A DNA stretch of 64,000 nucleotides from Bin55 sp965116055 (GCA_965116055.1 OZ220466.1:1426001-1490000), one strand, 5' to 3'; counted from the stretch's first letter, positions 25,706 through 35,052 are shown. Numbers and translations: made by a program. The notes: a model not told the origin generated them from the letters alone.

Positions 25706-25956
25706 GGGTAAGCGTACTCTTCTTTGCATCGCTTGAAGAGGCGCTCGGTTTGCACGGTCTTGATTTAAAAATACATGCATCGGGCAGACGCGAGGACTTA
25801 ATGACAGCGCTCGCTGAAGAGTTAGGTTCAGTTTGTATCGAGCCTCTATTAGCCGACAACGTATCTCTCGCGGTTAACCAAACGCTAGCCCAAGGATGCA
25901 TTACGCTACGGGAAGGGGATGAAGTCGCGTTTTTGCCCCCAATCACCGGAGGCTGA
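25690..25956 (+). CDS. moaD: Molybdopterin synthase sulfur carrier subunit
   Basis: An 88-residue ubiquitin-like protein whose C-terminal Gly-Gly is thiocarboxylated to donate sulfur to cPMP. It ends EVAFLPPITGG exactly, as required. The N-terminus ISVLFFASL-like strand (GVSVLFFASLEEALG) is typical. The ATG overlaps the moaC end by 16 bp, suggesting coupled translation. Confidence 0.93.
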   Translation: MARRIGVSVLFFASLEEALGLHGLDLKIHASGRREDLMTALAEELGSVCIEPLLADNVSLAVNQTLAQGCITLREGDEVAFLPPITGG

Positions 25957-25958
25957 AA

Positions 25959-26414
25959 TTGGACGAGATTCGCGTCCAACAGGAGGACTTTTCGCTTGCC
26001 GACGAATACAAGCAGTGCCTAGTGGCAGGCGGTCCGGACTGCGGCGCAGTCGCGACGTTTGTCGGTATCGTGCGACATGCGGATCAAGCGACCCAGGTCG
26101 CTGGTCTGCACCTTGAACATTATCCTGGCATGACCGAAAAATCCATAGCAAACATCGTAGATTCCGCGCATGAACGATGGTCATTACAACACGTACGAGT
26201 GATTCACCGAGTCGGTTCAATCGAACCGGGCGCACAAATCGTGTTTGTAGCCGTTGCGAGTTCGCATCGCCCTGATGCATTTGCGGCATGTGAATTCATC
26301 ATGGATTATTTGAAGACAGAGGCAGTCTTTTGGAAGAAAGAAATTCGCGCGGACGGGCAGAGGTGGATTGCTTCAACTGAGCAGGATTACGAGCGTCGCG
26401 ACGATTGGAGTTAG
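25959..26414 (+). CDS. moaE: Molybdopterin synthase catalytic subunit
   Basis: The large subunit of MPT synthase, 151 residues, TTG start two bases after moaD. It shows GAVATFVGIVRH, LEHYPGMTEKSI, the HRVGSIEPGAQIVFVAVAS strand pair, and the catalytic Lys region YLKTEAVFWKKE. Together with moaD it makes the functional enzyme. It closes the moaCDE operon. Confidence 0.95.
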   Translation: MDEIRVQQEDFSLADEYKQCLVAGGPDCGAVATFVGIVRHADQATQVAGLHLEHYPGMTEKSIANIVDSAHERWSLQHVRVIHRVGSIEPGAQIVFVAVASSHRPDAFAACEFIMDYLKTEAVFWKKEIRADGQRWIASTEQDYERRDDWS

Positions 26415-26510
26415 TTGGATGCCGAAGCCATCCTAGCACACGATTCTCGCACTTAATTTTTAAATTTCTCTTCCTATAATCCGCCCCTTTTATATCTCCG
26501 GTTCGCTTAC

Positions 26511-27767
26511 ATGGGCTACCAACATATTGTCGTTCCGTCCGAAGGCGAGCGTATTACAGCGACGGAAGACGGTAGCCTAAGCGTACCAGACAACCCGATC
26601 ATCCCATTTATTGAAGGCGATGGGATCGGCGTAGACATCACGCCAGTCATGAAGAAAGTCGTTGATGCATCAGTTACGCGCGCATACCGCGGTATCCGCA
26701 AGATAGTATGGATGGAAATTTATGCCGGCGAAAAATCACTTGACGTCTACGGGGCTGACGAGTGGTTGCCGACTGAAACACTTGACGCGATGCGAGACTT
26801 TAACGTGGGCATCAAAGGTCCCATGACCACACCTGTCGGCGGTGGCATCCGCTCGTTAAATGTCGCCCTACGTCAAGAGCTCGATCTGTATGTGTGCCAG
26901 CGTCCGGTGCGCTGGTTTCAAGGCGTTCCAAGTCCTGTGGTCTCGCCGCATAAGACGGATATGGTGATCTTCCGCGAGAATACGGAAGATATCTATGCGG
27001 GGGTCGAGTGGGAAGCGGATAGTCCCGAAGCGGAGCAGGTGATTGCATTTCTTCGTCAGCAAATGAATGTGCACAAGATTCGATTTCCGCAGCATTGCGG
27101 CATCGGAATCAAACCTGTATCGGTGGAAGGCTCTCAGCGACTGATCCGTAAAGCGCTGCAATATGCCATACAAGAGGATCGCAATTCGGTCACGTTCGTG
27201 CATAAAGGGAACATCATGAAGTTCACCGAAGGTGCATTCAAGGATTGGGGATACGAGCTTGCTGCCCGCGAATTCGGCGCAACGCCCTTGGACGGCGGGC
27301 CGTGGCACCAATTGACCAATCCAAACACTGGCAAGCAAATGGTGATTAAGGACATGATTGCCGATGCCATGTTGCAACAGATTCTGACCCGTCCGGACGA
27401 ATACGATGTCATTGCCACCATGAATTTGAATGGCGACTATATTTCAGACGCACTCGCCGCCCAGGTAGGCGGGATCGGCATTGCCCCCGGTGCGAATATG
27501 GGCGATCGTATCGCTCTGTTCGAGGCGACTCACGGCACGGCTCCTAAGTATGCGGGACAAGATAAAGTCAACCCGGGCTCATTGGTGCTATCGGCGGAAA
27601 TGATGCTAAGACACATCGGTTGGCGTGAAGCCGCAGACTTGATCGTTCAAGGTATGGAGGGGGCGATTGGGGAAAAAACGGTCACGTACGACTTCGAACG
27701 TCTCATGACTGGGGCTACGCTGCTGAAATGTTCCGAATTCGGCGATGCTGTCATCGCGAAGATGTAG
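26511..27767 (+). CDS. icd: NADP-dependent isocitrate dehydrogenase
   Basis: TCA-cycle enzyme, 418 residues, of the E. coli type. IPFIEGDGIGVDITPVM opens the fold. GGGIRSLNVALRQELDLYVC holds the substrate-binding Ser that AceK phosphorylates in relatives. MVIFRENTEDIYAGVEW, FVHKGNIMKFTEGAF and ATHGTAPKYAGQDKVNPG complete the signature blocks. aceK is not in the window. It is a single-gene unit followed by a 177-base gap where Pseudomonas has cspD, which I do not see here. Confidence 0.97.
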   Translation: MGYQHIVVPSEGERITATEDGSLSVPDNPIIPFIEGDGIGVDITPVMKKVVDASVTRAYRGIRKIVWMEIYAGEKSLDVYGADEWLPTETLDAMRDFNVGIKGPMTTPVGGGIRSLNVALRQELDLYVCQRPVRWFQGVPSPVVSPHKTDMVIFRENTEDIYAGVEWEADSPEAEQVIAFLRQQMNVHKIRFPQHCGIGIKPVSVEGSQRLIRKALQYAIQEDRNSVTFVHKGNIMKFTEGAFKDWGYELAAREFGATPLDGGPWHQLTNPNTGKQMVIKDMIADAMLQQILTRPDEYDVIATMNLNGDYISDALAAQVGGIGIAPGANMGDRIALFEATHGTAPKYAGQDKVNPGSLVLSAEMMLRHIGWREAADLIVQGMEGAIGEKTVTYDFERLMTGATLLKCSEFGDAVIAKM

Positions 27768-27944
27768 GATTCATGCGAGCGACTATCTTCCATGATCAGC
27801 AATGACTCCATGTCGGTGCGAGATTGCTACTTTATTAGGTTCGATATAGTTTCGTAGACGCTTCGATTTCACTGCATGTAGGCGCTGCGATGTGTAAACT
27901 ACTTGAAAATAAGTTCTCGTTTTCTTGGTGTGTAAAGCAACTCC

Positions 27945-28274
27945 ATGAGTGTTGATACTGATGACGATTTAGTCATAGAACGCGGTGTAGATGTTCAACC
28001 TGAGAAGCCGAAGCTTGAAAAACCCCCGATGTATAAGGTCATTCTCCTGAATGACGACTATACACCCATGGAATTTGTCGTTCATGTACTCGAGACGATA
28101 TTCGGTATTGAGACCGAGCGCGCGATTCAGCTCATGCTGGCGGTGCACACCCTAGGAAGCGCTACCGTTGCGATCTATCCTCGGGAGATCGCTGAAACCA
28201 AGAGCGAACGCGTGAACGCATACGCCCATGAGAATAATCATCCCCTGCTGTCTAAAATTGAGAAAACGGATTGA
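27945..28274 (+). CDS. clpS: ClpA adaptor ClpS
   Basis: A 109-residue adaptor that delivers N-degron substrates to ClpA. It contains PPMYKVILLNDDYTPMEFVV, then LETIFGIETERAIQLMLAVH. The residues forming the N-end binding pocket in this family (NDDYTPM, H) are all visible. It lies 147 bases before clpA, with both in the same direction. The genes bpt and aat that add N-end residues lie within 5 kb. Confidence 0.97.
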   Translation: MSVDTDDDLVIERGVDVQPEKPKLEKPPMYKVILLNDDYTPMEFVVHVLETIFGIETERAIQLMLAVHTLGSATVAIYPREIAETKSERVNAYAHENNHPLLSKIEKTD

Positions 28275-28421
28275 TTTAAGGTCAGTTTACTTGAAATTAG
28301 CGTGGGAAGTACCATATTAGCTACGTGAGCGTAACGAACGATTTGATGCGAATAGCACTATATCGGCAACTTCACGGAGTATCCCTCGCGATTTAATAAG
28401 CGGAAGAGAAAGCAAAACCTA

Positions 28422-30734
28422 ATGATTGATAAAGAACTTAGCGAAGCCATCAACAATATCTCGGTACACGCGATGCAGAAGCGTCACGATCTGCTAACCA
28501 CCGAGCATTTGCTGTATGCTCTTCTCAGCATACAAGATGTTGTCGATATTCTCGAAAATGTGCTTGTAGATATTGAATTACTAAAGAAAAATCTGGAAAA
28601 GTACCTTGACGCGCACATCACGATGCGCTCGCAAAATGATCCGGATAAACGCCCTGACCATTCGTTGGCTTTTATGCGCGTCATGCAGCGGGCATTATTT
28701 TCGGTAACTCAAAACCAGAAAAATGCTATCGTTCAAGGCCGGCATGTGCTTATTGCACTGTTCACTGAACGGGAAACCGAAGCGTACAAGATGCTGCAAG
28801 CGCAAGGGGTAGATCGTACCGATGTTATTCGATTTGTGACCCATGGCGTGTCGAAACGGCGTGAGGACGCCATGGCCGAGGGTCGTGGCGAAACGTCAAG
28901 CAGAACCGATGAAAACGAGGGGGAAAGCGAATCCGAGTCTGCTCTGTCTCGGTTCACGCTGAACTTGAATGAGCAAGCGCGAGAAGGCAAGATTGACCCG
29001 CTCATAGGTCGTCATACGGAGCTTGAGCGCGTACTGCAGATCCTCTGTCGTCGCCGCAAAAACAATCCATTACTTGTCGGTGAATCAGGGGTCGGTAAAA
29101 CCGCTATCGCCGAGGGTTTGGCTAAGCAAATCACCGATGGGCAAGTACCCGATATTGTCAAAGACGCGGTGATCTATTCACTTGACCTCGGCTCATTACT
29201 TGCGGGAACACGCTATCGAGGCGATTTCGAAGAACGATTCAAAGCAGTTCTCAAGGAATTGACTGACGAGCCGCGGGCGATTCTGTTTATTGATGAGATT
29301 CATACGGTCATTGGCGCTGGTTCGGCATCCGGATCTGTCTCCGACGCATCGAATATGCTCAAACCAGCGCTCGCGAACGGTGATATTCGGTGCATGGGTT
29401 CAACGACCTTTAAAGAATTTCGTGGTATTTTTGATAAAGATCGCGCCTTGTCGCGACGCTTTCAGAAAGTTGACATCGGTGAACCAAGCGTTGAGGACAC
29501 GTACAAGATTTTGCGTGGCCTCAAGAGTCGCTACGAAGATCACTACGCTTTGCGTTACACGGACCGCGCCTTACGGGCAGCTGCAGAACTGTCCGCGAAG
29601 TACATCAACGAACGCTTCCTGCCTGATAAGGCGATTGATGTCGTCGACGAAGCTGGCGCCTACCAAAAACTTCAAACGGCCAGTCGGCGTAAAAAGTCTA
29701 TTGGTATCGCGGATGTTGAGCAGATCGTATCCAAGATCGCTCGCATACCTTCGGCGCAAGTGACGTCGACAGACAAGGAGAATTTGCAGGACCTGGAAGA
29801 TAAGCTGCGTATGGCAGTCTTCGGACAAGACGAGGCGATCAAGACACTCTCGGCGGCGATTCGGCTGTCGCGTGCAGGGTTGCAAGTTGACGAAAAGCCT
29901 ATCGGCTCGTTCTTGTTCGCGGGGCCCACGGGCGTAGGCAAAACCGAAGTGTGCCGACAACTTGCCCGCATTATGGGCGTCGAATTGTTGCGCTACGACA
30001 TGTCGGAGTACATGGAGCGGCATACAGTTTCAAGATTAATCGGTGCGCCTCCTGGTTACGTCGGTTACGATCAGGGCGGACTATTGACTGAAGCTGTCAC
30101 CAAGAACCCGCACTGTGTCGTATTGCTTGATGAAATCGAGAAAGCTCATCCCGATGTCTTCAATCTGCTACTGCAGGTTATGGACCACGGTACGTTGACC
30201 GATAACAACGGTCGCAGCGCGGATTTTCGTAATGTGGTGCTTGTCATGACCACAAATGCCGGTGCTCAAGAAGCCAGTCGGTCGTCAATAGGTTTTTCCC
30301 AACAGGATCACACGACGGATGCAGGTGAAATCATCAAGAAATTGTTTACACCTGAATTTCGCAATCGGCTTGATGCAATCATTGACTTCAATGCCTTGCC
30401 AATGGACGTTATTCGTACGGTTGTTGATAAGTTCCTTGACGAGCTACAAGCGCAACTCGACACTAAGAATGTTGAGCTAGAGGTCAGCGATGAAGCGAAG
30501 GAGTGGCTTGCGGTGAACGGCTTCGATGAAAAGATGGGTGCGCGTCCTATGCAACGGTTAATTCAGGATCAAATCAAGCGAAACCTGGCCGATTTCATTT
30601 TGTTTGGCGAGTTGGCTGATAGTGGTGGCATTGCGGAAATCAACATTGAGCATGACGAGATCAAGATCACGACTCGTCCGCATAAGAGCCGCCCATCAGC
30701 GCCTAAGAAAGAACCCGCTAAAACAACCGACTGA
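28422..30734 (+). CDS. clpA: ATP-dependent Clp protease ATPase ClpA
   Basis: A 770-residue class I Clp/Hsp100 unfoldase. The N-domain has two repeats that bind ClpS. AAA1 has Walker A GESGVGKTAIAEGLA and LFIDEIHTVIGAG. AAA2 has GPTGVGKTEVCRQLA and VVLLDEIEKAHPDVFN. The IGF-type ClpP loop is present as SIGFSQQ. The middle domain is short, as expected for ClpA rather than ClpB. The C-terminal tail is basic. Confidence 0.98.
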   Translation: MIDKELSEAINNISVHAMQKRHDLLTTEHLLYALLSIQDVVDILENVLVDIELLKKNLEKYLDAHITMRSQNDPDKRPDHSLAFMRVMQRALFSVTQNQKNAIVQGRHVLIALFTERETEAYKMLQAQGVDRTDVIRFVTHGVSKRREDAMAEGRGETSSRTDENEGESESESALSRFTLNLNEQAREGKIDPLIGRHTELERVLQILCRRRKNNPLLVGESGVGKTAIAEGLAKQITDGQVPDIVKDAVIYSLDLGSLLAGTRYRGDFEERFKAVLKELTDEPRAILFIDEIHTVIGAGSASGSVSDASNMLKPALANGDIRCMGSTTFKEFRGIFDKDRALSRRFQKVDIGEPSVEDTYKILRGLKSRYEDHYALRYTDRALRAAAELSAKYINERFLPDKAIDVVDEAGAYQKLQTASRRKKSIGIADVEQIVSKIARIPSAQVTSTDKENLQDLEDKLRMAVFGQDEAIKTLSAAIRLSRAGLQVDEKPIGSFLFAGPTGVGKTEVCRQLARIMGVELLRYDMSEYMERHTVSRLIGAPPGYVGYDQGGLLTEAVTKNPHCVVLLDEIEKAHPDVFNLLLQVMDHGTLTDNNGRSADFRNVVLVMTTNAGAQEASRSSIGFSQQDHTTDAGEIIKKLFTPEFRNRLDAIIDFNALPMDVIRTVVDKFLDELQAQLDTKNVELEVSDEAKEWLAVNGFDEKMGARPMQRLIQDQIKRNLADFILFGELADSGGIAEINIEHDEIKITTRPHKSRPSAPKKEPAKTTD

Positions 30735-30757
30735 CTGACGGCACAAATACACGAGCT

Positions 30758-30973
30758 CTATTTACGGAAGGTAATCCTACCTTTAGTGAGGTCGTATGGC
30801 GTTAATTCAACTTTAACTCTATCGCCTTTAAGGATACGAATGTAGTTGCGTCGCATCTTGCCGGAGATGTGAGCTGTAATTACATGATCGTTGTCGAGAC
30901 GGACGCGAAACATGGTATTTGGCAAGACTTCCTCAACTTGCCCTTCCATCTCCATAGGTTCTTGTTTGGGCAT
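30758..30973 (-). CDS. infA: Translation initiation factor IF-1
   Basis: 71-residue OB-fold protein that binds the ribosomal A site during initiation. It contains EMEGQVEEVLPNTMFRVRLD and the near-invariant AHISGKMRRNYIRILKGD then VKVELTPYDLTKGRITFRK. It is convergent with clpA, with 23 bases between stops, and upstream of bpt on the same strand in reverse order. Confidence 0.98.
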   Translation of the reverse strand: MPKQEPMEMEGQVEEVLPNTMFRVRLDNDHVITAHISGKMRRNYIRILKGDRVKVELTPYDLTKGRITFRK

Positions 30974-31036
30974 GTAATATCTGATTGCAAATGCGGCGCA
31001 ATTGTAATTGCGTAAGACCGCTCAGGTTGCAGTCAC

Positions 31037-31807
31037 TTAGGTTGCTTCCCCGTCATCGCTCGCGGTGTCGAAGCGAACCCACTCGTCGTTGATGAGACGT
31101 TCTTGAGGAAAAAACTGTTTTTTATAGCGCATATTTTTGACTGAATTGAGCGCGAAACCTAGATAGAGATAGTCCAAGCCATGTTTGGCAGCTTGCTCAA
31201 TTTGCGAAAGGATGGCAAAAGTACCGAGGCTTCGGTCATTGAAATCCGGATCGAAAATGGTGTAGTTGGCAGAAAAACCGTCAAGCAATTGATCAGTTTG
31301 AGCGATGAAAACCAATCTATCCTTGAGAAATCCATGTAGATGAAAGTCCGATCGATCCGATTCCAGGTGCAGTATTGTTCGCATCGTATGAGGATCGGGT
31401 GGGTACATGGAGCCATCTTGATGGCGTGCACGGATGTATTTAGCATAAAGTTCGAACGCCTCAGATTCGCTTACGAGCGTGTGGCGACTCGGTACGATTG
31501 AAAGATCCTCATTGATGCGCATGATGCGCCGAAACCGGCGTTTCCAATGAAACTCATTGACAAGTACTCGTGTTGCAATGCACGCACAGCAATCATCACA
31601 ACACGGTCGATAAATCAGGCGGCCTTGGCGTCGGAAGCCGTGTGATGCGAAATCGGACCAAAATAGTTCGGAAAGGGCATCTTTGAGCTGTGGCTCTGAA
31701 AGATCCGGCTCTTGCGGAAACTGAACGTGAAAGAGTGTTTCGGTTTTACCTTGAATGTACGGACATGGCTGCTGCGACGCAAGTAATTTTGGGCCGGCAG
31801 TACTCAT
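31037..31807 (-). CDS. bpt: Aspartate/glutamate leucyltransferase (Bpt)
   Basis: Transfers Leu from Leu-tRNA to N-terminal Asp or Glu, making ClpS/ClpA substrates. It is 256 residues. N-terminal Cys cluster YRPCCDDCCACIATRV, then RRIMRINEDLSIV and LYAKYIRARHQDGSMYPP. The C-terminal catalytic region has LDYLYLGFALNSVKNMRYKK, where the usual motif reads YLGYWIxxSxKMxYK. It lies three bases downstream of aat in the minus-strand operon trxB-aat-bpt. Confidence 0.96.
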   Translation of the reverse strand: MSTAGPKLLASQQPCPYIQGKTETLFHVQFPQEPDLSEPQLKDALSELFWSDFASHGFRRQGRLIYRPCCDDCCACIATRVLVNEFHWKRRFRRIMRINEDLSIVPSRHTLVSESEAFELYAKYIRARHQDGSMYPPDPHTMRTILHLESDRSDFHLHGFLKDRLVFIAQTDQLLDGFSANYTIFDPDFNDRSLGTFAILSQIEQAAKHGLDYLYLGFALNSVKNMRYKKQFFPQERLINDEWVRFDTASDDGEAT

Positions 31808-31810
31808 AAT

Positions 31811-32503
31811 TTATTCCGCACAACCCCATACAGGCATCGGCATCGAATCTCGCGCTTTGTTTGCTAGCTCGTAAAACATGCGTCTTGATATGTTCCGGGC
31901 TCCGAACGAATGGGTGTGATCGTTGAGTACCTGACAATCAATCGCCTCAAAACCGCGAAGTTTCAAATGTTCGACCAACTTGACCAGGGCGACTTTCGAG
32001 GCGTTCGGCTCGGTGTAGAACATGGAATCACCAATGAATAAACCATCAATCACCATGCCATACACGCCACCGACCAATTTGCCGTTGAGCCATGATTCGA
32101 CCGAATGAGCAATGCCGATCTCATGTAGTTGTTGGAGCGCTCCGATCAATTCGTCATCTAACCATGTGTGCTCGCGGTTAGCACAGCCTAAAACCGTACC
32201 TTGAAAATCCCGATCGAATGTCACCTCAAAGCGCTTCTGCCTGACACACCGCGCGAGCGAATGCGATACATGAAATCGGTTCAAGAATAACACCGCCCGA
32301 GGGTTTGGTGAGTGCCAAGTACGTATGTCACCCGGATTATTCCACGGAAAAAAGCCATTCTTAAGCGCAGTTAGGTAGAGGGAAACCGTCAGTGGCAAGT
32401 CCAGTTTGATAACCGTTTTCGATTTCCAGAACTCACGCTCATCCAAAAGTTGTAGGAGTAATTTGTTGAGCGTGTACGGTTCTACGGGTGAAGAATTCTT
32501 CAT
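31811..32503 (-). CDS. aat: Leucyl/phenylalanyl-tRNA--protein transferase
   Basis: Adds Leu or Phe to N-terminal Lys or Arg, the other branch of the bacterial N-degron pathway. It is 230 residues. Family blocks visible are FFPWNNPGDIRTWHSPNPRA, FEVTFDRDFQGTVLGCA, the region ELIGALQQLHEIGIAHSVE, GKLVGGVYGMVIDGLFIGDS then MFYTEPNASKVALVKL. Its ATG overlaps the trxB stop by 4 bp (ATGA). Confidence 0.97.
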   Translation of the reverse strand: MKNSSPVEPYTLNKLLLQLLDEREFWKSKTVIKLDLPLTVSLYLTALKNGFFPWNNPGDIRTWHSPNPRAVLFLNRFHVSHSLARCVRQKRFEVTFDRDFQGTVLGCANREHTWLDDELIGALQQLHEIGIAHSVESWLNGKLVGGVYGMVIDGLFIGDSMFYTEPNASKVALVKLVEHLKLRGFEAIDCQVLNDHTHSFGARNISRRMFYELANKARDSMPMPVWGCAE

Positions 32504-33456
32504 GCGTTCCGCGCTTCTAGGTATTTTTCTGCATCAAGTGCTGCCATGCAACCGAAGCCCGCCGATGTGATAGCTTGACGGTATACACTATCGGCGACAT
32601 CCCCAGCGGCGAATACGCCGCTTACGCTTGTCGCCGTGGCGTTACCACTTTGTCCGCTTTGCGTTACGATATAGCCATCTCGCATATCAAGAAGCCCCTC
32701 GAAAATACTCGTATTGGGCGTATGACCAATGGCGATGAATACGCCAGCCAGGTCAATTTCACGGGTTCGGTCCGATTGTACGTGCCGTAATTGAATGCCG
32801 GTCACGCCTGCTTCATTGCCAATCACTCGATCCAAGACATGAAACCAAATCGGTTCGATTTTGCCTGCATCGACTTTTGTGAAAAGTCGGTCTTGAAGCA
32901 TTTTTTCGGCGCGCAATTCATTGCGTCGGTGCACTAGCCAAACTTTGCTACAGATGTTAGAGAGGTAGAGAGCTTCTTCAACGGCGGTGTTACCGCCACC
33001 GATGACAGCAACTTCCTGATTCTTAAAGAAAAATCCATCGCATGTTGCACATGCGCTAACGCCGCGACCCATGAATTCCTGCTCGCTTGGTAAGCCAAGG
33101 TATCGTGCTGAAGCGCCGGTTGCGATGATGATCGCATCGCCTTCAAATTCAGTGTCGTCACCGTACAACACCAATCGATTATTTGAAAAATCAACGGCAT
33201 GAATATGTTCGTGAATGACTTCGGTACCGTATTTTTTCACATGATTGAGCATACGAACCATGAGATCGGGTCCTTGCAAATCCTGGGCGTCGCCTGGCCA
33301 GTTATCGACATCGGTTGTTGTGGTCAGTTGTCCACCTTCCTCAATGCCTGTTATGAGAACCGGTTGCAAATTAGCGCGAGCGCCGTATAACGCAGCCGTA
33401 CATCCGGCGGGGCCGGAGCCAAGTACGACCAAGCGATGCTTCGCCCGTTTTGTCAT
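32500..33456 (-). CDS. trxB: Thioredoxin reductase
   Basis: FAD/NADPH enzyme that reduces thioredoxin, 318 residues. The FAD-binding GSGPAGCTAALYGARA, the redox-active CATCDGFFF and the NADPH-binding GGGNTAVEEALYLS are all intact, with GVFAAGDVADSVYRQAITSAG at the end. Overlaps both neighbours by 4 bp (ATGA at each end), so PA4642-type gene, trxB, aat and bpt are one operon. Confidence 0.98.
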   Translation of the reverse strand: MTKRAKHRLVVLGSGPAGCTAALYGARANLQPVLITGIEEGGQLTTTTDVDNWPGDAQDLQGPDLMVRMLNHVKKYGTEVIHEHIHAVDFSNNRLVLYGDDTEFEGDAIIIATGASARYLGLPSEQEFMGRGVSACATCDGFFFKNQEVAVIGGGNTAVEEALYLSNICSKVWLVHRRNELRAEKMLQDRLFTKVDAGKIEPIWFHVLDRVIGNEAGVTGIQLRHVQSDRTREIDLAGVFIAIGHTPNTSIFEGLLDMRDGYIVTQSGQSGNATATSVSGVFAAGDVADSVYRQAITSAGFGCMAALDAEKYLEARNA

Positions 33457-33785
33457 GCCTTCAATACCTGTGCCGATTCGATCGCTTTGATGAACGGTTT
33501 GGCTTTACGGTGAGAACTAATAAATGTTGAAATGGTTTGTTGCCGACCGTTAGTTGCGTGAATATTGCCGCCAGCCTGAATGAAATAAGAAAGAAATTTG
33601 GAAAAATCTTCAATGCGCATAGCCTGATAAGCGCGTAAGAGGACGTAAAAATCGCGATCGCCAGGGAACGACTCGCTGGATTGTGCTGGGGTTATTGTGT
33701 CGAGAAATTCCTTCACTCTCGCATCGGTCCAAACTTCATCAATCACTTTCGCTTTATCGCGTCGAATTTTTGGTGCTGTTTTCAT
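33453..33785 (-). CDS. PA4642-family conserved small protein
   Basis: A 110-residue protein resembling the small PA4642-type family of gammaproteobacteria. It shows KVIDEVWTDARVKEFLD, DRDFYVLLRAYQAMRIEDFS, KFLSYFIQAGGNIHATNGRQ and a HRKAKPFIKAIE end. The last half resembles an ankyrin-like helix pair. No function is established. It is first gene of the trxB operon; its stop overlaps the trxB start. Confidence 0.75.
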   Translation of the reverse strand: MKTAPKIRRDKAKVIDEVWTDARVKEFLDTITPAQSSESFPGDRDFYVLLRAYQAMRIEDFSKFLSYFIQAGGNIHATNGRQQTISTFISSHRKAKPFIKAIESAQVLKA

Positions 33786-34456
33786 GGACGAATAACTGGT
33801 GTTGTGTTCTAAATCTTATCAATGTCGCAGTGGCTGTGCAGTCAATCATGGAAAAGAAGACCTATTCACGTAGGTTGTAAATTAATCAATACTGAGAACA
33901 AGTGAGATATACGGTCAACATACCGGTGCAATGGGTCAATTTGGTCGTTGGGTGCGCAAGTAGTTGTCGGACCTCTACATGTCCTTAATCGGTTCGTTGC
34001 AAATGAAATGTCGTAAAAATTGAGTCGGGTACCTGGTTGAACGAGAAAGAACGCTAGCCGCAACTTACGAAAGGAACTCGCAGAGGTGAGAACTGCGATA
34101 CCGAACCGGTCATGCTTAAAACTGCGTCCTAGTTTTAACGTAACGTCAGTGGATGCAGTGAGTGCGAACCTACATCTACTGAGTCTACGTTGCGACAGAC
34201 GGATCCATACGCGTACCGTTGTCCTAATTCGCTGCTGGAGCAACAACACAACCCCAACTCGTCTTCATGATTTTGATGGCTGCAGTCACAAGGATATCTC
34301 TGTTTGTCTCGGCACCATGAACATCTAGGAGGTCGCGCTGATCCCCAGAGATGGGGTATTGACGCGTCCAGTGCGAGTTGAGCTACATCTGGTGGCGCAA
34401 CGCGACGATGAAGGTCAGCCGACTTTGGCCATGCATATGGGATTATCGCCGCGGAA
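33786..34456. other. Gap upstream of the trxB operon, no gene recognised
   Basis: About 670 bases. Open frames on both strands (for example the 34135-34563 minus frame) lack any protein-like pattern. The promoter of the operon starting at 33785 must lie at its left edge, but I cannot choose boxes. A GAGATGGGGTATTG run near 34340 precedes the structured segment. Confidence 0.4.
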
Positions 34457-34580
34457 CGTCTGAGACGATCCGCGCGAAAGCGCTGCGTCGCGATCTTCGG
34501 ATCGCGGCGCCATACGCATTTTTGCGGCGACCTTCGGGTCGTCGCGTCACCTGGCTGAGGCATGTTTCCCCAGCCAGGGC
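34457..34580 (+). ncRNA. Candidate structured RNA with tetraloop hairpins
   Basis: Five consecutive inverted repeats fit an RNA on the plus strand. They are CGTC-TGA-GACG (34457-34467), GCGC-GAAA-GCGC (34472-34483, GNRA loop) and CGCGATC-TTCG-GATCGCG (34489-34506, UUCG loop). Then come GCGGCGACC-TTCG-GGTCGTCGC (34524-34545, UUCG loop, one G-U pair) and CCTGGCTG/CAGCCAGG (34550-34578). Three stable tetraloops in 75 bases is far from chance and points to selection on RNA structure. It lies about 35 bases upstream of a small ORF, so a structured 5' leader, a free ncRNA or a folded transposon end are all possible. I know no family that it matches. Confidence 0.5.
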
Positions 34581-34616
34581 AGGCATGGCGCAGCGTTACT
34601 TTTATAGGATGTTGCT

Positions 34617-34799
34617 ATGTCAACCCCTACCAATTCGGCGCCGATGCGCCGCCGCTGGGCTCCGCCCGGCGACTCGTTGCCGTATAAACGCACAACTGGA
34701 ATCTGTAAATCCCCGGTAATTGATTATGATTTCTCGCGGAAAGCAGCTGATGGCGTGATGATGGCGACGACTTCCACAGTTCAGCTCGCGTTGGACTAG
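34617..34799 (+). CDS. Possible small protein downstream of the structured segment
   Basis: A 60-residue frame, MSTPTNSAPMRRRWAPPGDS then LPYKRTTGICKSPVIDYDF and ADGVMMATTSTVQLALD. It resembles no family. TAGGAT lies about seven bases before the ATG and could act as ribosome site. It ends six bases before the next ORF, a spacing typical of an operon. Support is positional only. Confidence 0.3.
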   Translation: MSTPTNSAPMRRRWAPPGDSLPYKRTTGICKSPVIDYDFSRKAADGVMMATTSTVQLALD

Positions 34800-34805
34800 T
34801 TTGAC

Positions 34806-35039
34806 ATGTACGAAGCGGATCTTGACGAGAGTCTGAACAAACGTTTTGACGGCATTGATAAGCGTTTTGACGCAGTTGACAAACGTTTGGATGGTCTTGA
34901 CAGAAGCTTGCACGCCGTCTTGACGCAACCTGACGACCAGAAGAAGTCGGAAAGGCTGCAGAACATAAGCGTCATCGCCTTGGTCTTCGCAAGTGCGGCG
35001 GCGAGTGTGCTTTCGCTACTGCAGTTGATCCTCAACTAA
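34806..35039 (+). CDS. Small coiled-coil protein with C-terminal membrane helix
   Basis: 77 residues. The N-terminal half is a short repeat, NKRFDGIDKRFDAVDKRLDG then LDRSLHAV, with 7-residue spacing of Phe/Leu and Ile/Val as in a coiled coil. The C-terminus, ISVIALVFASAAASVLSLLQ, is one membrane helix. Similar KRxDxxDKRxD proteins occur widely in accessory DNA, with no fixed function. It is followed by a strong palindromic terminator. Confidence 0.6.
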   Translation: MYEADLDESLNKRFDGIDKRFDAVDKRLDGLDRSLHAVLTQPDDQKKSERLQNISVIALVFASAAASVLSLLQLILN

Positions 35040-35052
35040 CGTGTCAAATGAA

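Noticed and set aside
34135..34563. 142-codon minus-strand frame over the structured segment
   Set aside because: Composition is driven by GC-rich hairpins and has no recognisable domain; RNA structure explains the region better.
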